A DNA stretch of 33,631 nt from an uncultured Clostridia bacterium (GCA_947304065.1 CAMZAI010000003.1:1-33631), one strand, 5' to 3'; positions 15,670 through 24,062 are shown, counted from the first letter of the stretch. Program-made: numbers and translations. Notes: generated by a model not told the origin, from the letters alone.

Positions 15670-16716
15670 ATGGCCATATTGGTGTCGGAAGCGGCCTACG
15701 GCAGAAGCCTGGCCTCATTTCTGGCAGAACGGGAGGAGTTTCTTTATAAGCCCGTAACGTTCACGGACCTTGCCGCATATCTGCGGTTTGAACAGGAGAA
15801 TACGGTCGATCTGCTGCTATGCGACCGGGAGCTTGAGCCGGAAGAAAGGGAGGACGGACCGCGGAAGGTCTGCGTCCTCAGTGAATTCAGCACGGTTGGC
15901 GAAGATGACGGCGGACGCAGCAGCATTTTCAAGTACCAGTCGAGCGAAAGGCTGATGCAGGATATTCTTGCATGCGCGGGGACCAATGCAGATACGGGAC
16001 CTGCCGTGCGCCGTCCGAAGCTTGCGGAAGCCGCGGAGCGTTTTGCCCCGGCGGATCCGCTTGCCGAGCCTGCCCGCAAGAGCTTCAGGCTCATCGGTGT
16101 CTGCTCGCCGGTCGGGGGCAGCAGGTGCTCGACTTTTGCGTTTGCTCTCGCCGATTACCTTGCAAAGAGGGGAGCGACGCTTTTCGCAAGTCTCGATCCG
16201 TTTTTTTGCCCGCCCGTAAAAAAGGACGCCGGGACCCGCGACATTTCGGAACTGCTCTACTATCTGGAGACGAGGCCGGAAGGCGGGATGCCGGAGTTCC
16301 CGGAGTATGTTTGCGACGGGGAGGGCGCAGCGGTCATTAAGGGACCTTCGCACTGGCTCGATCTCGAAAATATGGGGAAGGACGCGCTGACGGGACTCGC
16401 GCGTCTGATCGAAAACGCCGGTTACGAGTGCGCGGTATTTGATCTCGGAAGACCGCAGACCGCGGCTACAGAGCTGCTCAGGCGCTGCACGGATATTTTC
16501 GTTACGCGCGGAAAAAACAGGCACGACGAAAGAGTGATCGCGGAATGGAAGAGGCAGCTTAAGTATTCGGGATTGTCGGACATTGCGGAACGCCTGAGCG
16601 AGCGGATCGTTCCGAGCGACAAAGCCGCCGAGGGCATGCTCGATCGCAGTGCGCTTCTTGAGGGCAGTCTCGGAGGATATTTGAAGGACATTTTTGATCA
16701 TGGCTATGTCGGATAA
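15670..16716 (+). CDS. tadZ: TadZ/CpaE-like pilus localisation protein with degenerate ATPase site
   Basis: Cytoplasmic MinD/ParA-type protein that positions the Tad pilus machine. Residues 1-110 resemble an atypical receiver domain (VDLLLCDRELEPEE, VCVLSEF), and 138-345 a MinD-like domain (LIGVCSPVGGSRCSTFAFALADYLAKRG, YECAVFDLG). The deviant Walker A is damaged: at 148-155 VGGSRCST replaces KGGxGKST, losing both lysines and the third glycine, so ATP hydrolysis is doubtful. The start ATG at 15670 has only a weak GGAA nearby; a good GGAGG is 21 bases upstream, too far. It is the first gene of the Tad operon and overlaps tadA. Confidence 0.8.
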   Translation: MAILVSEAAYGRSLASFLAEREEFLYKPVTFTDLAAYLRFEQENTVDLLLCDRELEPEEREDGPRKVCVLSEFSTVGEDDGGRSSIFKYQSSERLMQDILACAGTNADTGPAVRRPKLAEAAERFAPADPLAEPARKSFRLIGVCSPVGGSRCSTFAFALADYLAKRGATLFASLDPFFCPPVKKDAGTRDISELLYYLETRPEGGMPEFPEYVCDGEGAAVIKGPSHWLDLENMGKDALTGLARLIENAGYECAVFDLGRPQTAATELLRRCTDIFVTRGKNRHDERVIAEWKRQLKYSGLSDIAERLSERIVPSDKAAEGMLDRSALLEGSLGGYLKDIFDHGYVG

Positions 16717-17923
16717 AGAACTTTATGCGGAGCTTCGCAGGAAAATTCTTGAAAAGAGTGACGTCTGCTGCGCGGGCGGCGCAGAAGATGAAAGGCTTTA
16801 TGAACTGATAGACGAAGCGATATGCGATTACGCGCGTACCTCGCATCTGCCGCTTGCGCAGAGGATAAGAACCAGAAAACAGCTTTTTGCCTCGATCCGC
16901 GGGTTCGGCGTGATACAGGAGCTGCTCGAAGACCGGGATATCACGGAGATCATGGTCAACGGACCGCGGAATATCTTTTTTGAAAAGGACGGAAGGCTCA
17001 GCCGATTTGAGGGGGAATTCGAAGGGCTCGCGCAGCTGAACGATATTGTTCAAAAGATCGCTGCCGGGGCAAACCGTGTTATAAACGAGGCCAGTCCGAT
17101 CGTCGACGCCAGGCTGGGCGACGGATCACGCGTCAATCTCGTATTGCCTCCGGTCGCCCTCAACGGGCCGATCGTGACGATACGTAAGTTTCCCAAGGAA
17201 GTCATGACGCTTGAACGCCTGATCGAACTCGGGTCTGTGGATCTTGAGACGGCGGAATTCTTAAGAAAGGCGATAGCGGCGAAGCTCAATATAGTGATCT
17301 CGGGCGGAACCGGCACAGGAAAGACCACATTCCTGAACGCGCTTTCAGGCTGCATTCCCGCGGATGAAAGGGTCATCACGATCGAGGATTCGGCAGAGCT
17401 TCAGCTGAACGGCATAGCGAACCTTGTTACCCTGGAGGCCAGAAACAGCAATGTGGAAGGCCGGAACGGGGTCTCGATCAGGGACCTGATAAAAACAGCG
17501 CTGAGGATGCGCCCGGACAGGATCGTGGTAGGGGAGGTACGCGACGGAGCGTGTATTGATATGCTGCAGGCATTGAACACGGGACACTCGGGGATGTCGA
17601 CAGGACATGCGAATTCTACCGCCGATATGCTCTCGAGGATGGAGACAATGTGCCTGCTCGGCGCAGATATCCCGATCAGTGCCGTCAGACGGCAGATCGC
17701 GTCGGCTATCGATCTTATGATCCATCTCGGAAGATTCAGGGACAAGACGCGAAAAGTTGTGGAGATTACGGAGGTTGCCGGGTATGAGCATGACGAGATC
17801 ATTCTTAATCCGCTTTTTAAGTACGAAGAAACCGGCGAAAAAGAAGGACGCATCGAAGGAAGGCTTGTTCCTGCAGGCGCTCCGGTCACCCTCACAGACA
17901 AATTCCGCGCTGCCGGATTATGA
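16700..17923 (+). CDS. tadA: TadA/CpaF-type secretion ATPase
   Basis: Hexameric ATPase that powers assembly of the Tad (type IVc) pilus. About 407 residues, with an N-terminal domain (RGFGVIQELLEDRDITEIMVNGP), Walker A GGTGTGKTT near 202-210, Asp/Glu boxes (VITIEDSAEL, IVVGEVRDGA) and the His box GHSGMSTGHANS. The C-terminal strand pair (FKYEETG...GRLVPAGAPV) is conserved, so the 3' end is real. I chose ATG 16700 (AAGGA 11 bases upstream, in the end of tadZ); TTG 16694 and ATG 16706 are alternatives. The last 140 bases are shared with tadB in another frame. Confidence 0.95.
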   Translation: MAMSDKELYAELRRKILEKSDVCCAGGAEDERLYELIDEAICDYARTSHLPLAQRIRTRKQLFASIRGFGVIQELLEDRDITEIMVNGPRNIFFEKDGRLSRFEGEFEGLAQLNDIVQKIAAGANRVINEASPIVDARLGDGSRVNLVLPPVALNGPIVTIRKFPKEVMTLERLIELGSVDLETAEFLRKAIAAKLNIVISGGTGTGKTTFLNALSGCIPADERVITIEDSAELQLNGIANLVTLEARNSNVEGRNGVSIRDLIKTALRMRPDRIVVGEVRDGACIDMLQALNTGHSGMSTGHANSTADMLSRMETMCLLGADIPISAVRRQIASAIDLMIHLGRFRDKTRKVVEITEVAGYEHDEIILNPLFKYEETGEKEGRIEGRLVPAGAPVTLTDKFRAAGL

Positions 17924-18650
17924 GAATTACAGGATGAGCACACGCGAGACGGCGATCTCTGCCGCATTATGCACAGCGATGCTGGCTGCGGCGGCGCTAC
18001 TCTGTTATAACAGCCTGCATGCGATGATACTGCTGAGCCCGTATTTGGTACTTTACCTTAAAAAGCAGACGCAGATAAAAAAAGAGGCGCAAAAATGGAA
18101 GCTTGATCTGCAGTTTGCCGATGCGATAAGGAGTCTGAGCGCGGCCCTCGAAGCGGGATATTCGGTGGAGAACGGACTTGCGGAGGCTTACAGGGATCTG
18201 TCGGTCACTTACGGCGAGGATGAACTGATCATGATAGAACTGAGGGCGCTGATGGGCGAGGTAAGGAACAGCGTCCCGGTAGAGAAAGCGTTTGCGGGAC
18301 TGGCGGCGAGGAGCGGAGTAGACGATATCGCGGGCTTTGCCGATGTCTTCGCGACGGCACAGAGGACGGGCGGAAACATCATTGCGATAATACGCTCAAC
18401 TACGGACACGATCAGGACAGGGATCGAACTCAAACGCGATATAAGAACGGCTATGTCGGCGGCGAAGTATGAGTCTGACATCATGAAACTCGTTCCGTTC
18501 GGAGTACTGCTTTATCTGCGTATATTTTCACCCGGAATGATCTCTTCGCTGTACGGAAATGTCCCGGGGATCGTATTTATGACCGTAATACTTATCCTGT
18601 ACGTACTGCTTTGCGGACTCTCTGAAAGGCTGGTGAGAATAGAGCTTTGA
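17784..18650 (+). CDS. tadB: TadB-like pilus platform membrane protein (T2SSF domain)
   Basis: Inner-membrane platform subunit of the Tad machine. ATG 17784 is preferred because GGAGG (17770-17774) lies 9 bases upstream; that start lies 140 bases inside tadA. ATG 17934, after tadA ends, would delete a basic 50-residue extension but has no ribosome site. From 17784 the protein has 288 residues: a Lys/Arg/Ser-rich leader, two membrane helices (about 58-95), the cytoplasmic T2SSF helical domain (LDLQFADAIRSLSAALEAGYSVENGLAEAYRDL, FADVFATAQRTGGNI), and two closing helices. It ends TTTGA, overlapping the TTG start of tadC. Confidence 0.85.
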   Translation: MSMTRSFLIRFLSTKKPAKKKDASKEGLFLQALRSPSQTNSALPDYENYRMSTRETAISAALCTAMLAAAALLCYNSLHAMILLSPYLVLYLKKQTQIKKEAQKWKLDLQFADAIRSLSAALEAGYSVENGLAEAYRDLSVTYGEDELIMIELRALMGEVRNSVPVEKAFAGLAARSGVDDIAGFADVFATAQRTGGNIIAIIRSTTDTIRTGIELKRDIRTAMSAAKYESDIMKLVPFGVLLYLRIFSPGMISSLYGNVPGIVFMTVILILYVLLCGLSERLVRIEL

Positions 18651-19975
18651 AAAAAGTGTGCCAACGGATATTGAAGCTGTTGAAAAAACTTGGGGCGCGG
18701 GATTTTCCGGTCAAAAGGGAAAGCCTTGAGCGGCTGAATGTAAACGGGGACGCGGATGAAGCGCAGGATGAGCAGGCCTGCAGATGCATTGCCTGTATGC
18801 TGGCGATCGCGGCAGCGACAGTCCTGATAGCGGCCGCAATATGGATCGGGAGTACGGCGGTCATCAACAGAGGAAGGCTGGCCAGAAAAGAAGCCGGTGA
18901 AGGCAGCAGCGGATATGAACTGGAGGTCGCAAGGGAAGGCAGCGAACCCGAGCAGATCACGGTGAATGTCAGCGAGCAGAGGTACGAGGGCGAGGAACTG
19001 GAGCGCTTTTTCGGGGAGGCTTTCAAGAAACTGGAAAAAGCAGTTCTTAACGGCAACGCATCCGCGGAAGAAGTCTGCGAAAGGCTGGATTTTGTCGATA
19101 CGATCGAAGGAACCCGGATCAAAGTGACGTGGCCCGACATTGACAGCACGTACTTTTATTCGTCAGGCGCGATCGTGTATGAAGCCGTGACGGAGCCGGT
19201 TATCGTCAGTCTTACGGCCAGGCTGGAGTACTACGATGAAGTACGGATATATTCGTTTCCGGTACGTCTCGTCGGAAAGCTCGAAGACGCGGGCGCCGCG
19301 TTTTCAAGGAAGCTGAACGAGCTGTTGGCAAGGGAAGATAAGGACAGTGCGGACAGTCCGTGGTTCAATCTTCCTACAGCTGTAGAAGGAGAAGGCATAG
19401 ACTGGAGCGAAAAAGAAGAGAAGAAGTGTCTGTGGGTGTTCCTCCTCGGATTCGGAGCAATCACCGCGGTGATCCCGGCGATGCGTTCCGATATCGCTGG
19501 AAAAGAGAGGAAGCGCGAGCAGGAAATGATGAGGGATTATCCGGACATCGTAACAAAGTTCGTGCTTCTCGTGACCGCGGGGATGACCTGCCGCGCGGCA
19601 TGGGAAAAGATCTGCGGGGATTATCTGAACGGAAAAGGCAGGAAAAGATACGCCTATGAAGAGATGCTGAGGAGCGCGCGGGAACTGCGTTTCGGCGCGA
19701 GCGAGGCGAAGGTGTACGAGGATTTCGGAAAACGCTGCGGAATTGCAGCCTACCGCAAGCTGGGAGTGCTTCTCGCGAATAACCTAAAACGGGGAAGCAG
19801 GGATCTGACCGGAGTACTTGAGCAGGAAGCGGCAGAGGCTGTCGAAGGGCGTATCGCCGAGGTCAGGAGACAGGCCGGTGAAGCCGGGACCAAACTGCTT
19901 CTGCCGATGTTCGGGATGCTGTGTCTGGTATTTGCGATCGTTATGGTGCCGGCGTTCTCATCGTTCGGAGGATAA
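18647..19975 (+). CDS. tadC: TadC-like platform protein with a large inserted domain
   Basis: Second T2SSF-type platform protein. The start TTG 18647 overlaps the tadB stop and has only a GGTGAG-like site, so it is read by coupling. Of 442 residues, 47-70 form a membrane helix, 75-258 an insertion with little resemblance to known Tad proteins (mixed charged, Glu-rich, then beta-like LTARLEYYDEVRIYSFPVRL), 261-279 a second helix, 285-415 the T2SSF helical bundle (MMRDYPDIVTKFVLLVTAGMTCRAAWEKI), and 417-440 a last helix. Typical TadC has about 300 residues. The topology puts the insert outside the membrane, where it could contact pilins or the wall. Confidence 0.78.
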   Translation: MKKVCQRILKLLKKLGARDFPVKRESLERLNVNGDADEAQDEQACRCIACMLAIAAATVLIAAAIWIGSTAVINRGRLARKEAGEGSSGYELEVAREGSEPEQITVNVSEQRYEGEELERFFGEAFKKLEKAVLNGNASAEEVCERLDFVDTIEGTRIKVTWPDIDSTYFYSSGAIVYEAVTEPVIVSLTARLEYYDEVRIYSFPVRLVGKLEDAGAAFSRKLNELLAREDKDSADSPWFNLPTAVEGEGIDWSEKEEKKCLWVFLLGFGAITAVIPAMRSDIAGKERKREQEMMRDYPDIVTKFVLLVTAGMTCRAAWEKICGDYLNGKGRKRYAYEEMLRSARELRFGASEAKVYEDFGKRCGIAAYRKLGVLLANNLKRGSRDLTGVLEQEAAEAVEGRIAEVRRQAGEAGTKLLLPMFGMLCLVFAIVMVPAFSSFGG

Positions 19976-20035
19976 GCGGCACAACATAAATGAAGGTCTG
20001 ATCTGAATTTTTCAGCAGAGCGGAAAGGAAGAAAG

Positions 20036-20209
20036 ATGAAAGAGAAGAAAAGGTTTTTTGCGGACAACAAGGGGGTTACCAGCATTGAGATCGTGTTAAT
20101 CCTGGTGGTGATCATAGCTCTTGTCGTGATCTTTAAGGACCAGATCGTGCAGATCGTTGAAAAGGCGTTCCGGAGCATTACCGCAAATACGGACGCGATC
20201 CTTAACTGA
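20036..20209 (+). CDS. flp: Flp-type major prepilin (57 aa)
   Basis: Small pilin precursor, too short for a standard ORF cut-off. It has a short basic leader (MKEKKRFFADNKG), a processing site after Gly13, Glu at +5 (VTSIE), and a hydrophobic helix of about 17 residues (IVLILVVIIALVVIF), then a 25-residue tail. This is the class III prepilin pattern recognised by the TadV peptidase encoded three genes downstream. AAGGA lies 6 bases before the ATG. It is the only Flp-sized protein in the operon, so it is the likely major subunit. It ends in TGATG, overlapping the next start. Confidence 0.88.
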   Translation: MKEKKRFFADNKGVTSIEIVLILVVIIALVVIFKDQIVQIVEKAFRSITANTDAILN

Positions 20210-22656
20210 TGCCGGGAAAGAGAGTTTCGGGCAGCATCACTGTGTATCTGGCGCTGGTCTTTGTGCTGATGCTCTCATTGATCGCGGTGAGCCTCGAAGC
20301 GGCTGCTGCGGCGACATTGAGGAGCAGGGCCGAAGCGGCTCTGGCGTCAGGGATGGAGAGTGCGCTTGCGGATTATTACAGACCTCTTTTCGACCATTAC
20401 GGGATATTTGCGCTCGATCTGGGGTACGGAGAGACAGTTGCGGACACGGAGGAACTTGAAAAAAGAGTTCTGCGGTATGCCAAAGCGAATTCCGGGGGAT
20501 GCGACGTTGCTGACTGCACAGTGAACAGCCTCGAACCGATCACCTCCGAGGGAGGGGAATATTTTATCCGGCAGGCGATTGAAGCCGAGAAAGTGACCAT
20601 GGCCGGGGGGCTGATCGAAAGTCTTGGAGAAAAGCTCGGACTGATCGCGGGACAGAGCGACGTGAATACTGTGCTTATGAAAAAGACCGGGATTGAAGAA
20701 GAGCTTGCAGGGGTTGATATCTACACGGCCGAGCTTATGGGACTGATAGACGGAGTGGAGATAGATACCGGCATGATCCTTGAGGGAAAGGGAGTTTACA
20801 GGATCAGGAACACCTTTGTCAAAAGGTTTATGGCAGGGAGCACGGACAGTATTTCCGTCGGGATCAACAGCCCGAAGATCTATGAGAAGCTTAAGGGGAA
20901 ATATTCTAATCCTGTAGAAAGAACGGCAGAGTTGAGCCGCATGGCAGAAGAATACGCTGCCCTTCTGGCGGAAGCCGAGGCGGCGACCGCGACAGCGGAA
21001 GCAGAGATCACGCCTCTTAAGGAGGAACTGAAGCTGCTCCTGGAAGCGATCGCACAGGCGGAAGCGGAGGCCGAAGCGGACGCCGGATCGGGCGAGGTGC
21101 CTGAGGACGATCCTAACGAATCTGAAGAAGACGATGTCATAAAGGGACTCAGGGCAGCAGCGGAGGAACTCTCCGAAAGGATCGGAGCTTTGGAAGCTGA
21201 ACAGGCAAAAGTCCATGCGAAGGCGTCCACGGCCGGGCGGGAATGCGGAAATCTCGCGGGAGAGCTCAAGACGCTTTACCTGGAGACCGTTTCGTGCCTG
21301 AAAGAAACCGAGAATGCAGCACGTTCGGCGCTTGAGCTGACCGAAAGCCTGCGCCCGAAGGTTGAGGGCTTTGAACAGATGTTGGGATCCATGCAGGGAG
21401 TGCTTGACGAAGAGACACTGGAGCAATTCTCAGGCTCGGTTTCGGCGATGAAGGAATACGTCGGGCTCGGGAGCGATATGAAGGTGGACTTCGAAAAGAT
21501 CCGGGCGACGGCACTGTCCGACAGGCAGCTGCTGGACGGTAATCTGGCAGTTGAGAAACTTGACTTTCCCGAAGAAACATCCGAAGCGGCCGAAAAATGG
21601 AGCAGGCAGCTTGCGGTGCTCGGGGAAAGGATGAAGGCGTTCTCTTATGAAGGGATGACCTTTGATTATGCTTCTTTTGAGGCTGTTGACGCCGAAGATA
21701 TCATACTCGATGGGATAACCGGCTTTGTACTTGAACCGCTTTCGGATATGTGGCTCGGTTTCCTGCTGGAAGATGCGGACTCACTTTCCGAAGCTGAGCT
21801 GAATACTTATCTGCTGCCTGTGCTTGACGGGAAAGAAGAGCCGGAAGAGGCGGAACAGGCAGCGGAAGCGCCGATGTTTGAGCAGTTGTGCGGAATAATG
21901 AGCGAGGGGATATCAAAGCTGTACGGCAAAGCGGTTTTCGACATGTATCTTTACGATCATTTCAACAGCTATACGGATCCCGGAAGAATGTGCGCGTCGG
22001 TGCTGAAATACGAGCAGGAATATCTGCTCTGCGGCAGTGAGAACGACCGGGTGAACCTGGCCGGCGCAATGGCGCAGATACTGCTGCTAAGGATGATCCC
22101 CGCGGGAATATTTGTGTTTACGGATTCCGAAACAACCTCGAAAGCGGGCGCTGCGGCGCAGTCGGTCGCGGGATTTACGGGCCTGCCGTTCCTGGTGATG
22201 CTTGTGAAATCTCTTATCCTGACGGTCTGGGCGTTTGAGCAGGCGGTGGTGGAAACAGCTGCGATCGCGCGCGGGAAAAGGGTTCCGGTTCTCACGTCGA
22301 AGGAGTCTTTCTGCATCGGGATGAATGAACTCCTGTCGTTCTCAAAAGAGCTTGCCCACAGTAAGGCAAGAGCTTTTAAAGAGGGCGGGCCGTCGCTCAC
22401 ATACGAGGAATACCTTTATGCGCTGCTGCTCGTGAGGAAGAATGAAACACTTGCCGGAAGAGCGCTGAACCTGATCCAGGAGAATATCAGGTATGCTTAC
22501 GGCGACACATTTCTTATAACCAATTGCATCGTCGGCTTCGAAGCCGGGGCCGGTTTCTCCTTCGGTGCGATGTATCTGACGAACTTCCCGGGACGGGGCA
22601 AAGACAAAAGTATCAGCGGATACTCGGTCAATGTGAGTTCCCGAAGATCATACTGA
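20209..22656 (+). CDS. large pseudopilin-anchored coiled-coil protein, DUF5702-like
   Basis: An 815-residue protein of the Tad operon. The N-terminus has a pilin/TadG-like hydrophobic segment (SITVYLALVFVLMLSLIAVSLEAA, about 8-32) after a short basic leader, so the rest should be outside the cell. Residues about 235-400 are an Ala/Glu-rich coiled coil with an acidic break (EDDPNESEEDD). The C-terminal third has the YDHFNSYTD...YEQEYLLCGSENDRVNL region that I associate with DUF5702 and hydrophobic stretches near 660-685. It is probably a large minor-pilin or tip/wall-spanning component, in the slot that TadG fills elsewhere. The start ATG overlaps the flp stop; no further ribosome site is obvious. 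Confidence 0.72.
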   Translation: MPGKRVSGSITVYLALVFVLMLSLIAVSLEAAAAATLRSRAEAALASGMESALADYYRPLFDHYGIFALDLGYGETVADTEELEKRVLRYAKANSGGCDVADCTVNSLEPITSEGGEYFIRQAIEAEKVTMAGGLIESLGEKLGLIAGQSDVNTVLMKKTGIEEELAGVDIYTAELMGLIDGVEIDTGMILEGKGVYRIRNTFVKRFMAGSTDSISVGINSPKIYEKLKGKYSNPVERTAELSRMAEEYAALLAEAEAATATAEAEITPLKEELKLLLEAIAQAEAEAEADAGSGEVPEDDPNESEEDDVIKGLRAAAEELSERIGALEAEQAKVHAKASTAGRECGNLAGELKTLYLETVSCLKETENAARSALELTESLRPKVEGFEQMLGSMQGVLDEETLEQFSGSVSAMKEYVGLGSDMKVDFEKIRATALSDRQLLDGNLAVEKLDFPEETSEAAEKWSRQLAVLGERMKAFSYEGMTFDYASFEAVDAEDIILDGITGFVLEPLSDMWLGFLLEDADSLSEAELNTYLLPVLDGKEEPEEAEQAAEAPMFEQLCGIMSEGISKLYGKAVFDMYLYDHFNSYTDPGRMCASVLKYEQEYLLCGSENDRVNLAGAMAQILLLRMIPAGIFVFTDSETTSKAGAAAQSVAGFTGLPFLVMLVKSLILTVWAFEQAVVETAAIARGKRVPVLTSKESFCIGMNELLSFSKELAHSKARAFKEGGPSLTYEEYLYALLLVRKNETLAGRALNLIQENIRYAYGDTFLITNCIVGFEAGAGFSFGAMYLTNFPGRGKDKSISGYSVNVSSRRSY

Positions 22657-22675
22657 AAAGGATAATGATCGATAT

Positions 22676-22755
22676 CTGTCCTTGATCTGCAGGCATTTCT
22701 CCCAATTCTAACCTATATCTTCTCTCTCCGGCGGGGTACTGTAAATCAAGAACAG
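22676..22755 (+). other. long-range inverted repeat ahead of the TadE-like gene
   Basis: CTGTCCTTGAT (22676-22686) and ATCAAGAACAG (22745-22755) match at 10 of 11 positions around a 58-base loop. The right arm ends two bases before the ATG of the next gene, in the only sizeable gap (101 bases) inside the Tad operon. It might limit translation of that gene; nothing else was seen in the gap. Confidence 0.4.
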
Positions 22756-22757
22756 TT

Positions 22758-23624
22758 ATGGATCATTATCCATTGGTGAGGGCTTTGAAAAAAAGAAGAG
22801 AGTTTAAGGCTTCGCTTACGGCGGAAGCCGCGCTTGCGTTTCCTGTTTTCTTCTTTGCGGTGATGGCGCTGTGCTGCCTGTTCCTGTATATGGAGGCGGA
22901 AACCGCGATAGGGGAGGCAATGCTCGAGACGGCCAGATGTGTGAGCGTTTATGGGGATATTGTCTCAGGGGCAGAGGAGAAGGCAGAGGAAAAAGGAACG
23001 ATCGCCGGAATTGCCGCCGATATCCTCGAAGGAGCTGCGGTCGGGACGATCCTCACGGAGAATCTGAAGGACCATCCGATAGCAGTAAATACCGTAGTAG
23101 GCGGCCTGTCGGGAATATCCCTGAAAGGATCCGACATTTGCACCGATGACGGCTGCCTGCATCTGGTATGCTCCTATGAATTGAGGTCTCCGGTCACGGG
23201 CCTCGGATTGCCGGGCATTAAGGGCAGTAGTGAGATCGTATACAGATATTTCACAGGAACGGCAGCCGACAGTCTTCTTGAGGAGAGCGAACAGGAAACC
23301 GAACCGGAAGAGGAAACGGTCTATAAGACCGAAACCGGGACCGTTTATCATGTTAGACTGACATGCCCCAGCCTTAAGCTTCATATTCTGACGACGACGC
23401 CCGGAGAGGTGAACGGACAACGGAACGAGTACGGCGGGAAGTATTATCCATGCGAAAAATGCGCTTCGGGCGAGACGCCCGAGGTGATCTACATTACAAC
23501 GGACGGAGACAGATATCATTACAGATTGGACTGCAGCGGCCTGAAACGTACGATAACGGAGATAAAAAAGTCGGAAGCGGACGGGTTGAGGCCCTGCAAA
23601 AGGTGTGGGGAAAAGGGAGATTGA
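22758..23624 (+). CDS. TadE-like pseudopilin with two C-terminal Ada-type Cys clusters
   Basis: Minor pilin of the Tad machine, 288 residues. A basic leader precedes a TadE-type segment (SLTAEAALAFPVFFFAVMALCCLFLYMEAE, about 19-48) with the conserved Glu. After an outside domain (50-170) and an acidic hinge (174-187) come two tandem copies of a small domain: Tyr197-His198, Cys203, Cys232, Cys235, and Tyr253-His254, Cys259, Cys280, Cys283. The pattern VYxTxxGxxYHxxxxC...PCxxC resembles Ada-like zinc-binding modules found on secreted nucleases. A metal- or ligand-binding surface on the pilus is inferred. ATG 22758 has no ribosome site; TTG/GTG codons at 22773-22785 are alternatives. Confidence 0.78.
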   Translation: MDHYPLVRALKKRREFKASLTAEAALAFPVFFFAVMALCCLFLYMEAETAIGEAMLETARCVSVYGDIVSGAEEKAEEKGTIAGIAADILEGAAVGTILTENLKDHPIAVNTVVGGLSGISLKGSDICTDDGCLHLVCSYELRSPVTGLGLPGIKGSSEIVYRYFTGTAADSLLEESEQETEPEEETVYKTETGTVYHVRLTCPSLKLHILTTTPGEVNGQRNEYGGKYYPCEKCASGETPEVIYITTDGDRYHYRLDCSGLKRTITEIKKSEADGLRPCKRCGEKGD

Positions 23625-24037
23625 GTTTTTCTGTGGTCATGGGGATCTATCTGCTGGCGCTCGCGGCAGAGGATATGTTTAAAAAGAGCGTTCCGCTTTT
23701 TCTGCTGGCAGCGGGCGCGATACCTGCGGCGGTATCTTTTTTTACCGGACAGAGGCCATCCCTTGCGGACAGGGGATTGGGACTGGCCGCGGGACTCGTG
23801 CTGCTCCTTGTAGCGAAGCTCAGCAAAGAAATGATCGGCTTCGGTGATTCCGCAGTTTTGAGCATAGCCGGGATAACGCTCGGACTTCGGATGACAGCGG
23901 TAATGACGGCGCTTTCGCTTTTTCTGCTCCTGATATATGCGGTCGCGATGCTTGCGAGGGGGAGGCTGCACAGAAAAAGCAAAGTGCCTTTCCTGCCGTT
24001 TGTTTTTGCGGGATATATGCTGATGCAGTTTATGTAG
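23603..24037 (+). CDS. tadV: TadV/CpaA-type prepilin peptidase (A24 family)
   Basis: Membrane aspartyl peptidase that removes the leader of Flp and pseudopilins. The first catalytic Asp lies in LAAEDMFKKSVP after helix 1, the second in the GxGD motif (KEMIGFGDSAVL). About five or six short hydrophobic segments and a size near 144 residues fit the N-methylase-lacking TadV form. The start is unclear: GTG 23603 has GAGG 11 bases upstream and overlaps the TadE gene by 22 bases; TTG 23621, GTG 23633 and ATG 23639 are possible. A longer open frame back to 23450 merely shadows the TadE gene. Confidence 0.85.
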   Translation: MWGKGRLSFSVVMGIYLLALAAEDMFKKSVPLFLLAAGAIPAAVSFFTGQRPSLADRGLGLAAGLVLLLVAKLSKEMIGFGDSAVLSIAGITLGLRMTAVMTALSLFLLLIYAVAMLARGRLHRKSKVPFLPFVFAGYMLMQFM

Positions 24038-24062
24038 CTTTCATGTGAGAGGTGTGACCGGG

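Noticed and set aside
15399-15670. Small open frames (79 and 82 codons) in the AT-rich gap
   Set aside because: No ribosome sites, and composition explains them: Phe/Ile/Lys/Asn-rich products crossing the inverted repeat.
15817-16701. 294-codon minus-strand frame
   Set aside because: Antisense to the TadZ-like gene, which has family motifs; no start signal.
20347-21426. 359-codon minus-strand frame
   Set aside because: Antisense to the Ala/Glu-rich DUF5702-like gene; low-complexity coding on the plus strand explains it.
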